Source of the DNA: Phorcus lineatus
Lineage: Eukaryota; Mollusca; Gastropoda; Trochida; Trochidae
Assembly: GCA_921293015.1 (NCBI GenBank)
Contig: OV121091.1
Span: 9,825,755 to 9,889,754 of the forward strand
Reading direction: 5' to 3'
DNA: 64,000 nucleotides
Part shown: piece after piece, positions 52,170 through 63,028 of the stretch
How the letters are laid out: every line of letters begins with the position of its first letter
How positions within the stretch are numbered: the stretch's first letter is position 1
Translations under genes and position numbers: made by a program
Notes under the pieces: generated by a model
The model's input: only the letters and a program-made list of their open reading frames with translations
The model's database searches: none
What the model was told of the DNA's origin: nothing

Positions 52170-53598
52170 TGCGCAGAGCGAGGAAGGAAACCCAGAGCAA
52201 ATGCAGGTATTGCCTTATTCTGTAGAAGACAGAGAAGTTTGATGCCTGGAGATGTGATCAGGTTTCCTCCACTGCCATGATGCAGTGAGAGAACAGCGTA
52301 TTCTGGAGGAGGAAATGGCCACTACCACAATGGTCTCGGCAAACTGCCTGACCTGTGCTTACATCTATTTGTCTGTCTTGCTCAGCCGAGCGAAATAAAC
52401 ATGTATACTGTGTAAGTTCAACAGCAGAAGTAATTGCTCAACTAAGACTGAGTGTTACTAACATCTCAAAAATGTTAATCTCTTACATGACGTTTCAGAA
52501 TCTATCTGGGCCTCGACAAGTTTTAATGGGACAATAATGAAGTTATTGGTGTTGTACTGGTGTGAAATTGATGAAATTGTGTGAAATGGGAGAGTAAGTG
52601 TTAGGGTTACTTGATTTCAAGGGTCACGGTTGACATCACACAGGTGTTCAGAGCCTATCATGAGTGTACTAATGTAACTCTCAATATGCCAATATATCAG
52701 TGCTTCTTCTTAAACACATTCAATTTTCATGAGTGATCAATTGGGTATTCATTTTTGTAAGTAAAAAGTGTGAAAAGTTTTGGACTCCTGCCAAGATGCT
52801 TTAAGTTTCCTTGCAAGTGTTTGCAGTATTCAAATGACAACTGTAAATAGTGGAGAGCCTAGTATGAAGAGTTGGTTAGGAGCAACAAGTGTGAAAAACA
52901 TTGAACAATGACAATAAAACTTTATTCCATAACCGGGTCTTAATCTCTCATTTTGTTTGAATGAGTTGAAAATTCAAAGCTTTTAAAATCTTTGGCAATA
53001 TATTCCAAATACAGAAAATGACACTGCTTAAAAAATCTGTTGTGTTAAAAAGGATTTAAAGAAAAATAAAGGAACTAACAGGACCATTTCAATAAGCATC
53101 ATCAACATTAATTAAAAAGATAACCTCAGTCAAAAAGATGCCTAAGTTTTGCAGCAAAAAGACAACTAAACATAATTGGGATCAGAAAACAAGTTATAAA
53201 ACAGGTACAAATCTCATTTTCAGGCAATTACTTTTTTCAAATGGTGGTCAACATGCAAAAACCAAACCCAGAGTGTCACATATTGAATACCCTAGTTGCA
53301 TTTAACTGATTAAAATGTCAGGATCAACCTATTAGTAGATCAAATCAAAGACAGAGTCGGACACCTTTTGACAGCAGCCATTGTCCATTAACTTCAACCA
53401 TCTTCTCTTAACCAAAGCCAAACAGATGGAAAAGATTGAAAGGCAATCCCTACAAATACACTTGTCACTCAAAAAATACATACTCCATATAAATACAGAT
53501 ACTGGGTTCCCAAACAATGTTACACTGCTCATTAAATAAATACCGCATTTTTCAAACAATCAAACAGATGTACATAATGAGAGATCAAAACAACTCAC

Positions 53599-55590
53599 CC
53601 TTTGTTTCTACTGATCGCACTATCCACTGATGCTGATTTCTTGCAAAGGGACTTCTGAAGGTGTTTCCTCCTCAAAGACTTTCTACTCCGTACGGAGTCA
53701 CCCCTAGCAATGGACCTAGAAGCAGATGATGAAGACCCCATCTCTGACTCAACCTCTCCATCTGACAAGAAGGCTGCATTCTTCCTGAGCAGGTCATCCA
53801 GGGGGTCGGGGGAAATAGGCATACGCTGACCTCGCACAACCTTTGTGGGCGTTTTAAGTGGGGAGAGGGTAATGTCGGATTTCTCTGCTTTGCTTTCTGA
53901 ACTATGTTCTTTTGATCCGAAAGGTTTTTTTTCAAGAAAATCTCCCCGTTTTGCAATCTGTTTCATCTTTAATTGATCGATTGCTGAAGTCCCTCTCGGA
54001 CTCTCTGATCCTGAGCTCTCCAAGTGTGGATCAGGCTGGGAGGTTCGGGAAACATCACTTTGCGATCGTCTGACTGATTTGCTACTTGAGGACAGAGTTT
54101 TTGTCCCCTTGGTCTTGTCTTTGGTAACCAACCTGGAACCACTGTTATCACTTAATCTGACTTTGTCTTGGTCTAGTCTGTCCTTGCTTCTTGATTTTGG
54201 TCTGCTTTCTTCTCTGGATTTACTGGAAGATTTCTTGGTTTCGGTCTTCTCTTCTTTAAGGGAAGATGCTCTTCTTACATTGGCAGCACTTAGTTTTGCA
54301 TCAAGAGATGTGAACTTACGAAATCGGGCCTCATTTTCTGAAATACCACTGTCACTGGAGATTTCACTCTTGGATTTCGTATTTGCATCAGGAGAAGTTA
54401 AGTGTGATCCTGCCTTGTGTTTAGATCCAGGAATATCTGGCAGTCGACGTCTATGGGCCTGACCTCCTGTATCACTAGATGTTCCAGGCCTGCCGTCCTC
54501 AGATCTCTCCTCAGAACTCTGGCGCTGTGAGCTTGCAGAGATGAAAAGAGAAGGTTTAGCAGAGAGGTCTGAGTCACTGTCCAATTGCTTGGTAAGGTTA
54601 GATATTGCTGCCAGTTCCTTCCGTCTCTCTTCCTTGTATCTAGCAATCCTTTCTGCTCTGGTGGATGGTCCAGGGGCAAGTCCATCAGCATTTTTGTCCT
54701 TTGACTCAGATGTCTCCTTCTCACTGTCCTCCCCATCCTTGTGAAGCTTATATCTACTAAAACTGCTTTTATTGTCCTTATTGCTATCCTCTTTTGAGGA
54801 TGAATCTGATTCTTTCTCCTCTGATTTATTGACTTTCCTGTCAAATCGTCTCCCAATGCTATCACTATCATCTGTACTATCCTTCCACAAATCTTTCTTC
54901 CAGTCCCTTCTGGAGTACCTCTCTGTCGAATCCGGTTTATCTTCACTTTGTTCTGAGCTCAGAGAACTCTGTTGAAGGGCTCTTTTCCTTCTCCATTCCA
55001 TGAGTGCATCTTCTTTTGAATTTAATTTTTCACTTTTGTCATCTTCCTGTTTATCTTTAGAAGAATCCTCCTCTGCACGTTTAGAAAGACGTAACCTACG
55101 CCGCTCTTCCCGTCGCTTAGCTGCATCAGACTCACAATCATACTTGCTGTCATGTTTCTTAGTGTCATCACTCTCAGTGTCCAGTCTTCTGGTGTATCTA
55201 GAGTAACTTTGCTCTTCTTCTTTCTTCTCCTTATCATTCTCAGTCTCTAGCTTCCTCTCAAGGTACGTCCTGTAACGACTCTTCTGTTCTTCCTTGCTTG
55301 AATCTTTATCACTGTCTGTCTTGGTATCCCTGTATGACCGGGAGGAGTACTTGCTGTATGATCGTGAATCACGACTATCATCACTGTCAGACCTCCGTCG
55401 TCTGGACCAGTGGTCAGTGTCCCGAGCCTCATCTTTGTCGATGGAAGGTTCTGAGGAAAGGCTGGAGCGTGGACTCTTTCCGTTGGTGTGGTCTGTACGA
55501 GAGGTGACTGAGACGCGTTGTGAGGAGTAACCGTTCCGGGAGTAGCGTGTCTCAAGGGTGGGTGAGGACGTGCCTTCTGTCTTAGCAGAG
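53599..55590 (-). CDS. SVIL: Supervillin-like large exon with AERIARYKEERR motif
   Basis: This 1,992-bp exon encodes about 664 residues, phase 2 at both ends, with acceptor TTTGACTTACAG and donor GTGAGTTG. It is rich in Ser, Arg, Lys, Asp and Glu, with long charged runs that may form single helices or coiled coil (for example around residues 160-180, REERRRLRLSKRAEE). The diagnostic motif AERIARYKEERRKELA is at about residues 310-325 (near 54612-54660). Later segments include RRRLPDIPGSK, EARFRKFTSLDAKLSAAN and, near the end, DPLDDLLRKNAAFLSDGEVE. Many RxxS and SP sites suggest heavy phosphorylation, as for the family's N-terminal region; this is inference. The antisense open frames here come from biased codon use and are not genes. 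Confidence 0.88.
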
Positions 55591-56656
55591 CTGTAAGTCA
55601 AACAAAGGTTCTGTTAGTATCATTAGTGGTGGTATCAACACCATCTCATGTCAATACATTTTACTGATTTACTACTAACATATCAGTTTTCAAAAACTTG
55701 TGTATCATATAAAAACCACATGTTAATTTCAATAACTACTAAGTATAACTTAATTGTTTTGGGTACACCTACGAGAAAGTTGTGTATTAATTTAAGGAGA
55801 AAGTCAACAACACCACCACAGCAATACAATTAAGTGGAACCTATGATTACAATTACTGTATCTTTTTTTTTATATAAGTAAACAAGTAAAATTTAATGAT
55901 AACGTCAGGATGGTCAAAACAGCAAACCTGGAAAGTCCATCAATAAAAAATAAAAATAGAATGTCTAAATAAGTGTACAATTGATAAGTGTTGACACATC
56001 ATAATGACTTAAACAGAGACGGAGGTAGATAAGAATTCCTATTTGCGGAGAATCACCTAAACCTCTGAAGTAATAATTGCCAAAGCACTGGCAGTAATAC
56101 CGATCAGTCCCCAAATAGACAGGTATGTTGTTGTGAAAACATACAAAAGCTCATAACTTTATGTAGTGTGCAGCTCTTGGTTACTTTGCACGTTTAGTTT
56201 GCATTATGTGATGTGAAGAAAGGATCATGTATTTGTTATGCATTTACCTGCACTCATCCAACCTGAATATTAAAATACCTTTTGACAAAAAAATAATAAT
56301 CTAAATCTGAAAATGACACAGAAACAGTCAAAGAATGTATTATCTGGTCTGACCTAGTTTGACCTAACCCATAACCTTCTGATTTTATGATATCAAGGGG
56401 TTTTTCCCCCACTAGCCCCTGGTCAAACGCCAGATTATTTATTTTGTAATGAGTTGGTTGTTATTCCTGTAATCCTGCTACTCAAAATGGGTTTTGTAGT
56501 TTCTGATTCAACAGTTAAATTGTAAATTGTAAGCAAAATTTTTATATAACGTTATCTAAATATAATGGCTGAACAACAAAACATATGATGACATGAAAAT
56601 AAAGTGTTGCAAAAATGGCTGCATATACCGTATATATAGATAATATTTGAATGTGT

Positions 56657-56875
56657 TTCCATGACCTACTATGTATGGTTATAACACTAGTGCCTAAATA
56701 GGTATTTCCTGGGCTAGAGCTAAGAATACATAGAGGATATCATATTCATGTCCATGACATGTACTATGTTCCAACACACATGCCTAAATATTAGTATTTC
56801 CCAAGCGAGAGTGAGGGATATACTTATATCTAGGCACGAATATTGGACTTAGTATGTCATGGGTATGAATATGAT
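56657..56875. repeat. Repeat cluster: direct copy plus foldback
   Basis: A block at 56657-56733 (CCATGACCTACTATG ... GCCTAAATAGGTATTTCC) recurs in diverged form at 56749-56824. The second copy forms an inverted pair with 56830-56875: TCATATTCATGTCCATGACAT against ATGTCATGGGTATGAATATGA. The result is a foldback of about 137 bp with a related solo copy beside it. It lies in the intron between the two most upstream exons. Confidence 0.55.
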
Positions 56876-56999
56876 TTTCTGTTTATTACGGAACTTGCAA
56901 AATCATCAAAAATTATCAGAATCAAACCTCCAAGCATAGTCGGCTCACCTGCCGTCGTCATATTTGGAACATCATAGGCAAAGTGTGACGTCAAAGCAT

Positions 57000-57310
57000 T
57001 GTTTATGACACAATCAATGTAAAACGTCACAATGAAATGTTTTTATCTTGCCCTAGGGCATCGTATGAAAAATATGAACACAAATATGATTGCCCTTGTA
57101 GGTAATAAACTGACATTAAGGCACGAGTGTCATAAACATAGTTTGTCATTGAGATTGAAATTATATCATGTTAATCATTTAATTCGCAATTTGCTGTTGG
57201 TGCAATAAAATGGCGACATCACTAGCAAACTGTGATGTCAGAGCATAGCGCAACATATCAAAAATGTGAACAGCAACATGACTGCCTCTGTAGTTAATAA
57301 AGGTTCTCAA
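57000..57310 (+). repeat. Diverged direct repeat pair
   Basis: Two stretches share an order of motifs: AAAGTGTGACGTCAAAGCAT ... CATCGTATGAAAAATATGAAC ... ATGATTGCCCTTGTAGGTAATAAA (about 56985-57110), and AAACTGTGATGTCAGAGCAT ... CATATCAAAAATGTGAAC ... ATGACTGCCTCTGTAGTTAATAAA (about 57223-57303). They are probably old copies of one interspersed repeat. Confidence 0.5.
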
Positions 57311-58129
57311 TTATTAATAGCTCTTAACTTAAATTTAGTCAACCCCCTATGCACAAAATCAAGATATATTTATTAAAAAGTATCCAGTAACGTTATGTTA
57401 TAAGGAAAGAAACATGCGCGATTAAGTTAATGATTATATCAAATTAACTTAAATTCATTCTTTATAAGTGCCCCCTTAAAAAGGTCCGTATACACTGCCT
57501 TAAAATTTACGCTTTCCTGACACATGTTAAGTTGAAAGGGTAATGTTTTTATCACGTTACATAATGACCCAGTTCTTGGAATATAATTGTAAAATAAAGC
57601 AATGAATTTATTGTAGCAAGCAAATCAAAAATCAATTTAAGATCAATCTAAGATCAAATCAATTGAGTTATTATAACTTTACATTTAATTTTTCAAATAT
57701 TCTAAAATACATTATTACATAACAGATATTTTTGTGTGTAATGTTAGTTCCAGTACTTTATCACATGCAGTTCAATTGTGTAACAAACCAATAGGAGTAG
57801 CCTCCCTTGAATTAAGCAGAAGATACACAAAGTTGTTTGATAACAACCAGTCTACAATTCCTTCTGTAAAACTAAATTAGATAGACCTATATAACAGTTA
57901 GAAGTATGAATTCAACCATTGATGAATCATTAATGGTAAAAATGAAATGATAATCGAAAAAATATCTTTTTAAAAAAAAACTCAACTATGTTCTGTCAAC
58001 CATGCATGCAATTTCAGTAATGTCACTATGATTTGAATTTGTGAGAAAAAGAACCTCTATGGAAAAAACTTTCATAGAATAACTGTAGGCCTAGGGCGAA
58101 TCCCTTAATCTGAATTTCAAAACACTCAC

Positions 58130-58541
58130 CTAGATCTTGTTAGCCTTGAACTTGTAGAGTCTGTGTTCCCATTCCTGGAGGAGTATCCGCTGGTGTAGGA
58201 ACGGGAGGTAGAAGGAGTGTACGATGATGTAGAACTTGATGTGAATGACCTCGCACTTGGAGAAGCACTTGCGTATCTGCCAGATGTTGTACTAGAAGTT
58301 GCTGCACTGCTTCCATAACTACGCCCAGAATCATAGGTTCGACCTGTGTCGTATCTCTTCCCAGAATCGTAGCTCTTGTAGCTGGAGCCTGTGTCGTAGC
58401 TACGCAGACTGGACTCGTAACGTCGTGATCCCCCGGTGTCGTAGCTACGTGGAGTGTAGCGTGACATGCTTGGAGCGCTCACATAGCTCCTAGGTACCAC
58501 GTCACCGCAGTACACAGAACTGGAGCTTCGGTGAGTGCTTC
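58130..58541 (-). CDS. SVIL: Supervillin-like exon, most upstream one recognised; Tyr/Ser-rich repeats
   Basis: The exon follows an acceptor (TTCTCTTGCAG) and ends at a strong donor (CTAG then GTGAGTG). It starts in phase 1 and ends in phase 2. The frame is open throughout and gives about 137 residues. The middle has a degenerate repeat built on R-x-YD[TS]G: SYDTGG, SYDTGS, SYDSGK, RYDTGR, TYDSGR. A Ser/Thr/Tyr-rich stretch with SYTPSTSRSYTSGYSS follows. An in-frame ATG (58467-58465, A at -3) would give MSRYTPRSYD and could be the start if the upstream exon is noncoding; otherwise translation starts further right. The segment looks disordered. No known domain is visible. Confidence 0.75.
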
Positions 58542-60086
58542 CTGCAAGAGAATGGAGGGTGTTGGTTCTTTGATCTGTTTCAATTTTGATTTAAATAAGA
58601 AAGATTTGGCAAAGTTTGTTTCAAGAGCTAAATTGTCAGGTCAACAAACATCACCTGTAACAAATCAACAATGTACATCAAAGAGCAAACAGCAACCCAT
58701 ACATGTCACATAGTTAACGGACATCATCCCTTAAGTGCAAACAAGATCATTTCTTTGAGGAAAAATAACACATGTGACATTGATTTTCCTGTCAATAGAT
58801 ATAATATACCTACAGACACCTACATATCAGATCACACTAAACAACACATACATTTCCAGCCATTGATTGAATACGCCAGTGTATAAATAACTGTCATGTG
58901 CAGCTGCCAGGTTGATTCCTAAGTCTCTAGACACATGGGGTTTCTCAATCATGGATTCAGCATGTCAACTAGGATATTAATCACCGTCAGAGCCTATAGA
59001 TTGAGTCTAGTGTTACCCATCTAACTGACTGTTTAAGCAGACATGCTGAAAGTCAGACTGCCTCATAGCTTCTGATATCATTATCACTAACTCAGTATCT
59101 GACCAGTTACTTGTACAATATCACATATTTGACAATAGTTGAATTTAGTTCAAGTATTTTTGGTACATGTCCACTGCAAAATTCCTCCTACCCCCTTAAT
59201 ATCAGGCATTAAATATTCTTACTTTAACCTGTAATCTTTGATAAAAGTTACATGAAAGATTTGAAAACTACTTGGAAATTTCAAGTCCAGTTGTAACTGA
59301 CTCAGAACACATGACTTATACCACCTTTAATCTTGCATTCAACCACCATCATAAATTTCAAGGTTTTTCAGTGGGTCTACTAAAGGGCCTCCTACACAAT
59401 GCAATATCCATCACACAGATATATACAAGAATAATTTTCATTGTATAAAATTACGCCCAATGTTCAGAAGTTCCCCTTTGAATTTATCTTAGAAGGGCCT
59501 GCACGACCCCTTTTGTTCCAAAAACACAATTTTCAATCTTCAAAATACATTTTAAGGTTTGCCCTGATTAGATGAAAAATAAATTACATAAAGATTGAGT
59601 AATGACAATAAAACGTTCACATTCATTTTTTACAAACTCTTCATAATATTTTCCTTGCTTATAATTCATCAGATGAATAGTGAAGGAGGTCTGAGAGTAG
59701 TATTCATTGAGCTGGAAGCACTATACATATTCTACTGAGGCTCATCTAAACATCTCATCAAAAGAACACTCTTTTACAAGGAGTACACATTTAACATCTT
59801 TACGTCATGCTTCAATGACAAAAATGGGGGGGAAAACATATCTGAAAATTAAGTTTTCTGCAATAAAAATTCCTTTATAATCTGGCATGAAAACTAAAGT
59901 TAGTGTTCCCCATGTGTTTATAATGTGTAGTGTTGTGTAAGAGCTGATGTGCTGATGTCACTGGCTGGGGAGTCTTCACACCTGATAGGTATTCCAGCAG
60001 GCAGGTGACAGACAAGGTACCTGCACAGCACTAGATACACTCACCTGTGTGCTGGCGCTAGAATTAACCAGCATAAAATGACTAAA
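58542..60086 (-). other. Upstream intron or 5' flank
   Basis: AT-rich DNA upstream of the first recognised exon. A good donor sequence (ACACAG then GTGAGTG) at about 60045 could end an untranslated exon, but its phase-1 frame meets a stop (TAG) only a few codons upstream. No promoter can be assigned from the sequence. Confidence 0.55.
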
Positions 60087-60214
60087 TTAACCCTCAAGTT
60101 GTTGAATATTATTTTGACCAGTTTTGCCCCCGTGGCTGAATTTTCAAGCACTCGCCATGCTACCGTTAATGCGTAATTAGCACCAGTCGCTGAATTTTCC
60201 AGTGCCGCCAGTCG
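60087..60214 (+). mobile_element. Possible left end of a second TTAA-type (piggyBac-like) element
   Basis: TTAA (60087-60090) is followed by CCCTCAAGTTG and then by GC-rich subterminal direct repeats: GTGGCTGAATTTTCAAGCACTCGCCA (60132) and GTCGCTGAATTTTCCAGTGCCGCCA (60186). This matches the architecture of the 30386-32220 element. The right end would be CTTGAGGGTTAA. The window ends in CTTGAAGGTTAA, one base off, which may be chance. Confidence 0.35.
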
Positions 60215-60306
60215 CGACCGTTTTGCCCATATATGGTTTGTTTACGTTGCGAAATAGGGATTTAACTAGTCAGCGAATATCGTATTACAAATGGATGCTA
60301 CTTACC

Positions 60307-60345
60307 TGGCACTTTGAATGAAATTTATATCACCCCTAGAAAGGA
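60307..60345 (-). other. Candidate 5' UTR exon upstream of exon 58130-58541 (right limit unknown)
   Basis: The donor is strong (GTGCCAG then GTAAGTAG). Spliced to exon 58130-58541, the frame has an in-frame stop (TAA) a few codons upstream and no ATG, so the first ATG would be the MSRYTPRSYD one at 58467. That would make this a noncoding first exon. It lies inside repeat-derived DNA, and a second good donor (ACACAG then GTGAGTG, exon edge near 60046) competes with it. The right limit given is arbitrary. Confidence 0.22.
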
Positions 60346-61664
60346 TTCTATAACCGAAGTAAACTTGTTTTTAATTCGAGCGCCGTAACTCCATAAATTC
60401 TGAGAGCGCATACGCGAAATCAAACGAAACTGAAGGCGAATAGTTCCTCTTGACATCGATATAAAAATTATTATAAAAATATGTCTAGAACGAATTTTAC
60501 GATTATTTAATAATTGTCTATATTTCAAACTCTATAAAATCATTTAATCACTGAGTGCACATAGACAAATTATATACGGAAATAAAGCTAATTTATTGCT
60601 CTATATTTTACGATAAATTTCATGATGATACGACATCCTAATTAAACGTAAGATAAAAATTACGAAAGCAGGGTAGTAATAAACCCAAATAGCATTCTGA
60701 CCCCCACAGTAATATTACTAAGCTAGTAGCCCCGGGTAAACAACCGCGCTCTGCGCGTGCAGGCGGGGTGTCCCAGCTGAAAAGTACACTCACACGTAAT
60801 AGAAATTGTCTTTATTTCCAACATCATAAATCAAGTTATTCGCTTTGTATACATGCAACTTATATATCGAATTAAAGGCAATTTATACTTCTTTACGAAG
60901 AAATAAAACATAACAACCATTTGCACTGTAATTAGAAGTTATTACCAACGAAACGTGGGTATAGTTAGTGAATAAAGTCTTTGATAATCGCCTTACCGTG
61001 ACATTTGTCGCATTATTTCCACACGTTTACTTTGATGCACATATGGGCAAATCAGACATGAAAATGAAGGTATTTATTTCTTCTTTACGATGATATAAAC
61101 ATAATAAATATATACGCACTTGGTTTGGAATATATATAGTTTTAAAATATGGTACCCTTAGGTATTTGGGAACAGATTTTGATCAATGCAAAATCGCTTA
61201 ACGCTCCTTTATTGTCTTATTGTAATTTGCAAATTTTATATAGAATTAAAGACGATCCTTTCCTCTTTATTGTGCTACAGAAATGTTGATAATGCGCTCT
61301 ACAGTTAAATGGATAGAAGTGTAAAAGGCAGGTGAAAAAAATCACTTCTCGGTAAACAAGATATGAATAGAGAAATTGCCTGTTTGTGCGATGCTCGCCG
61401 AGTCTTTACTGATTTTCGTTTACATAACTATTTTATATGGAAATAAAGATCATCTTCTCTCTCTATTTTGATATATAAAATTTCAAAATGTGCCAAGAAG
61501 TTTATGTGATAAAAAGAGCGAGAAAATGGTAAAAATAGAGCCATGGGCTCTGTAGCTCATCAGACTTTTGATAGAAATAGGTGTTGTGGTTTAGACCATG
61601 AGGTCATGGGCAGTGTAGGAAAGATAGCCTGTCCCAACGTCCGAGTTATTCACAATCAAATAAA

Positions 61665-62945
61665 AAAGGCCCATTGCCCATTTGGGGTCAAGGGGTCACC
61701 AAACCTACAATTCAGAATCCCCATTGTCCAAGGAGTCTACACACAACTATTAAGCTATCAAGACCTTTTGGAACTGGAGAAGAAGATGAAAGTAGGATTT
61801 TAAGGTTTTGACCCCTGTGACCCCATTTGGGGTCAAGTGGTCACCAAACCTACAATTTAGAATCCCCAGTGTCCAAGGAGTCTTCACACAATTTTTCAGC
61901 TCTCTAGACCTTTTGGAACTAGGGAAAAAGATTAAATTAGGTTTTTTAGGTTTTGACCCCTGTGACCCCATTTGGGGTCACCAAACCTACAATTTAGAAT
62001 TCCCGTTGGCCAAGGAGTCTACACACACCTTTTCAGCTCTCTAGACCTTTTTGAACTAGGGAAAAAGATTAAATTAGGTTTTTTAGGTTTTGACCCCTGT
62101 GACCCCATTTGGGGTCATGGGGTCACCAAACATACAATTTAGAATCCCCGTTGGCCAAGGAATCTACACACACTTTTTCAGCTCTCTAGACCTTTTGGAA
62201 CTGGAGAAAAAGATGAAATTAGGTTTTTAAGGTTTTGACCCCTGTGACCCCATTTGGGGTCATGGGTTCACCAAACCTACAATTTAGAATCTCCAGTGCC
62301 CAAGGAGTCTACACACAACTATTCAGCTCTCTGGACCTTTTGGAACTGGAGAAGAAGATGAAAATAGGTTTTTCATGTTTTGACCCCTGTGACCTCATTT
62401 GGGGTCATGGGGTCACAAAATCTACAATTTAGAATCTCCAGTGCCCAAAGAGTCTACACACAAGTTTTCAGCTCTCTGGACCTTTTGGAACTAGGGAAAA
62501 AGATGAAATTAGTTTTTTTAGGTTTTGACCCCTGTGACCCCATTTGGGGTCATAGGGTCACCAAACCTACAATTTAGAATCCCCGTTGGCCAAGGAGTCT
62601 ACACACACTTTTTCTGCTCTCTAGACCTTTTGGAACTAGGGAAAAAGATGAAATTAGGTTTTTTAGGTTTTGACCCCTGTGACCCCATTTGGGGTCATGG
62701 GGTCACAAAATCTACAATTTAGAATCTCCAGTGCCCAAGGAGTCTACACACAACTTTTCAGCTCTCTGGACCTTTTGGAACTGGAGAAGAAGATTAAAAT
62801 AGATTTTTAAGGTTTTGACCCTTGTGACCCCATTTGGGGTCATGGGGTCACGAAATCTACAATTTAGAATCCCCATTTGCCAAGGAGTATGCACATAAAA
62901 TTTCAGCTCTCTAGAGTCATTGGTTCTGGAGAAGAAGTCGAAAAA
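61665..62945 (+). repeat. 145-bp tandem array, about 9 copies
   Basis: TGACCCCTGTGACCCCATTT recurs at 61810, 61955, 62092, 62237, 62382, 62527, 62672 and 62817: 145-bp spacing throughout, except one 137-bp unit with an 8-bp deletion. A degenerate first unit precedes them and the last runs into the element's tail. Each unit has a 7-bp stem hairpin (TGACCCC-ATTT-GGGGTCA). The short open frames here follow from the repeat and are not genes. Confidence 0.95.
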
Positions 62946-62997
62946 GTGAAAAGTTTACGGACGGACGGATGGACGCCGGACACCTTGCCATGCCATA

Positions 62998-63028
62998 AGC
63001 CCATCGGGTCTTTCAGACCTGATGAGCT
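62998..63028 (+). repeat. Terminal hairpin of the tandem-array element
   Basis: AGCCCATCGGGTCT-TTC-AGACCTGATGAGCT can form a 14-bp stem with one mismatch and one G-T pair. A CTAA lies 6 bases downstream (63035-63038). A hairpin just before CTRR is a Helitron 3' feature; the spacing here is shorter than usual. Confidence 0.6.

Larger units (their letters stand above)
48084..53598 (-). other. Intron, 5.5 kb
   Basis: It lies between exons 53599-55590 and 47668-48083. It contains the (TA)n tract and the candidate MGNW first exon with its GC-richer upstream stretch (52159-52350). The rest is AT-rich, with no supported feature. Confidence 0.8.
55591..58129 (-). other. Intron, 2.5 kb
   Basis: It lies between the two most upstream exons and holds the repeat clusters at 56657-56875 and 57000-57310. 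A strong donor at about 56948 is in the wrong phase for the next exon. Confidence 0.8.
613..58541 (-). other. SVIL: Supervillin-like gene, 5' portion (nine exons, incomplete at both ends)
   Basis: Nine exons on the minus strand splice into one uninterrupted reading frame; each proposed border has AG before and GT after the exon and every junction keeps phase. Supervillin is a membrane-associated protein that binds actin and myosin II through a long disordered N-terminal half and has gelsolin/villin-like repeats plus a headpiece in the C-terminal half (family knowledge). The best link is the motif AERIARYKEERRKELA in exon 53599-55590, close to the AERIARYKAERRRQLA I remember from vertebrate supervillin. 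The rest matches only in character: charged, Ser-rich, low complexity. About 1,660 codons are present, so the N-terminal half is longer than I would expect for human. No gelsolin-like domain occurs in the window. The identity rests mainly on one motif, so it is likely but not certain. Confidence 0.7.

Noticed and set aside
54079-54462. Long plus-strand open frames opposite the large exon, and others like them at 6330-6782, 7092-7475 and 47634-48023.
   Set aside because: They mirror the biased codons of the minus-strand exons and have no start, splice or domain support.
56948-56970. Minus-strand ATG (MTTA) before a strong donor GTGAGCC.
   Set aside because: Phase 1; the next exon (53599-55590) needs phase 2.
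61808-62722. Series of ~65-residue open frames.
   Set aside because: They are repeats of the 145-bp array read in rotating frames, not proteins.
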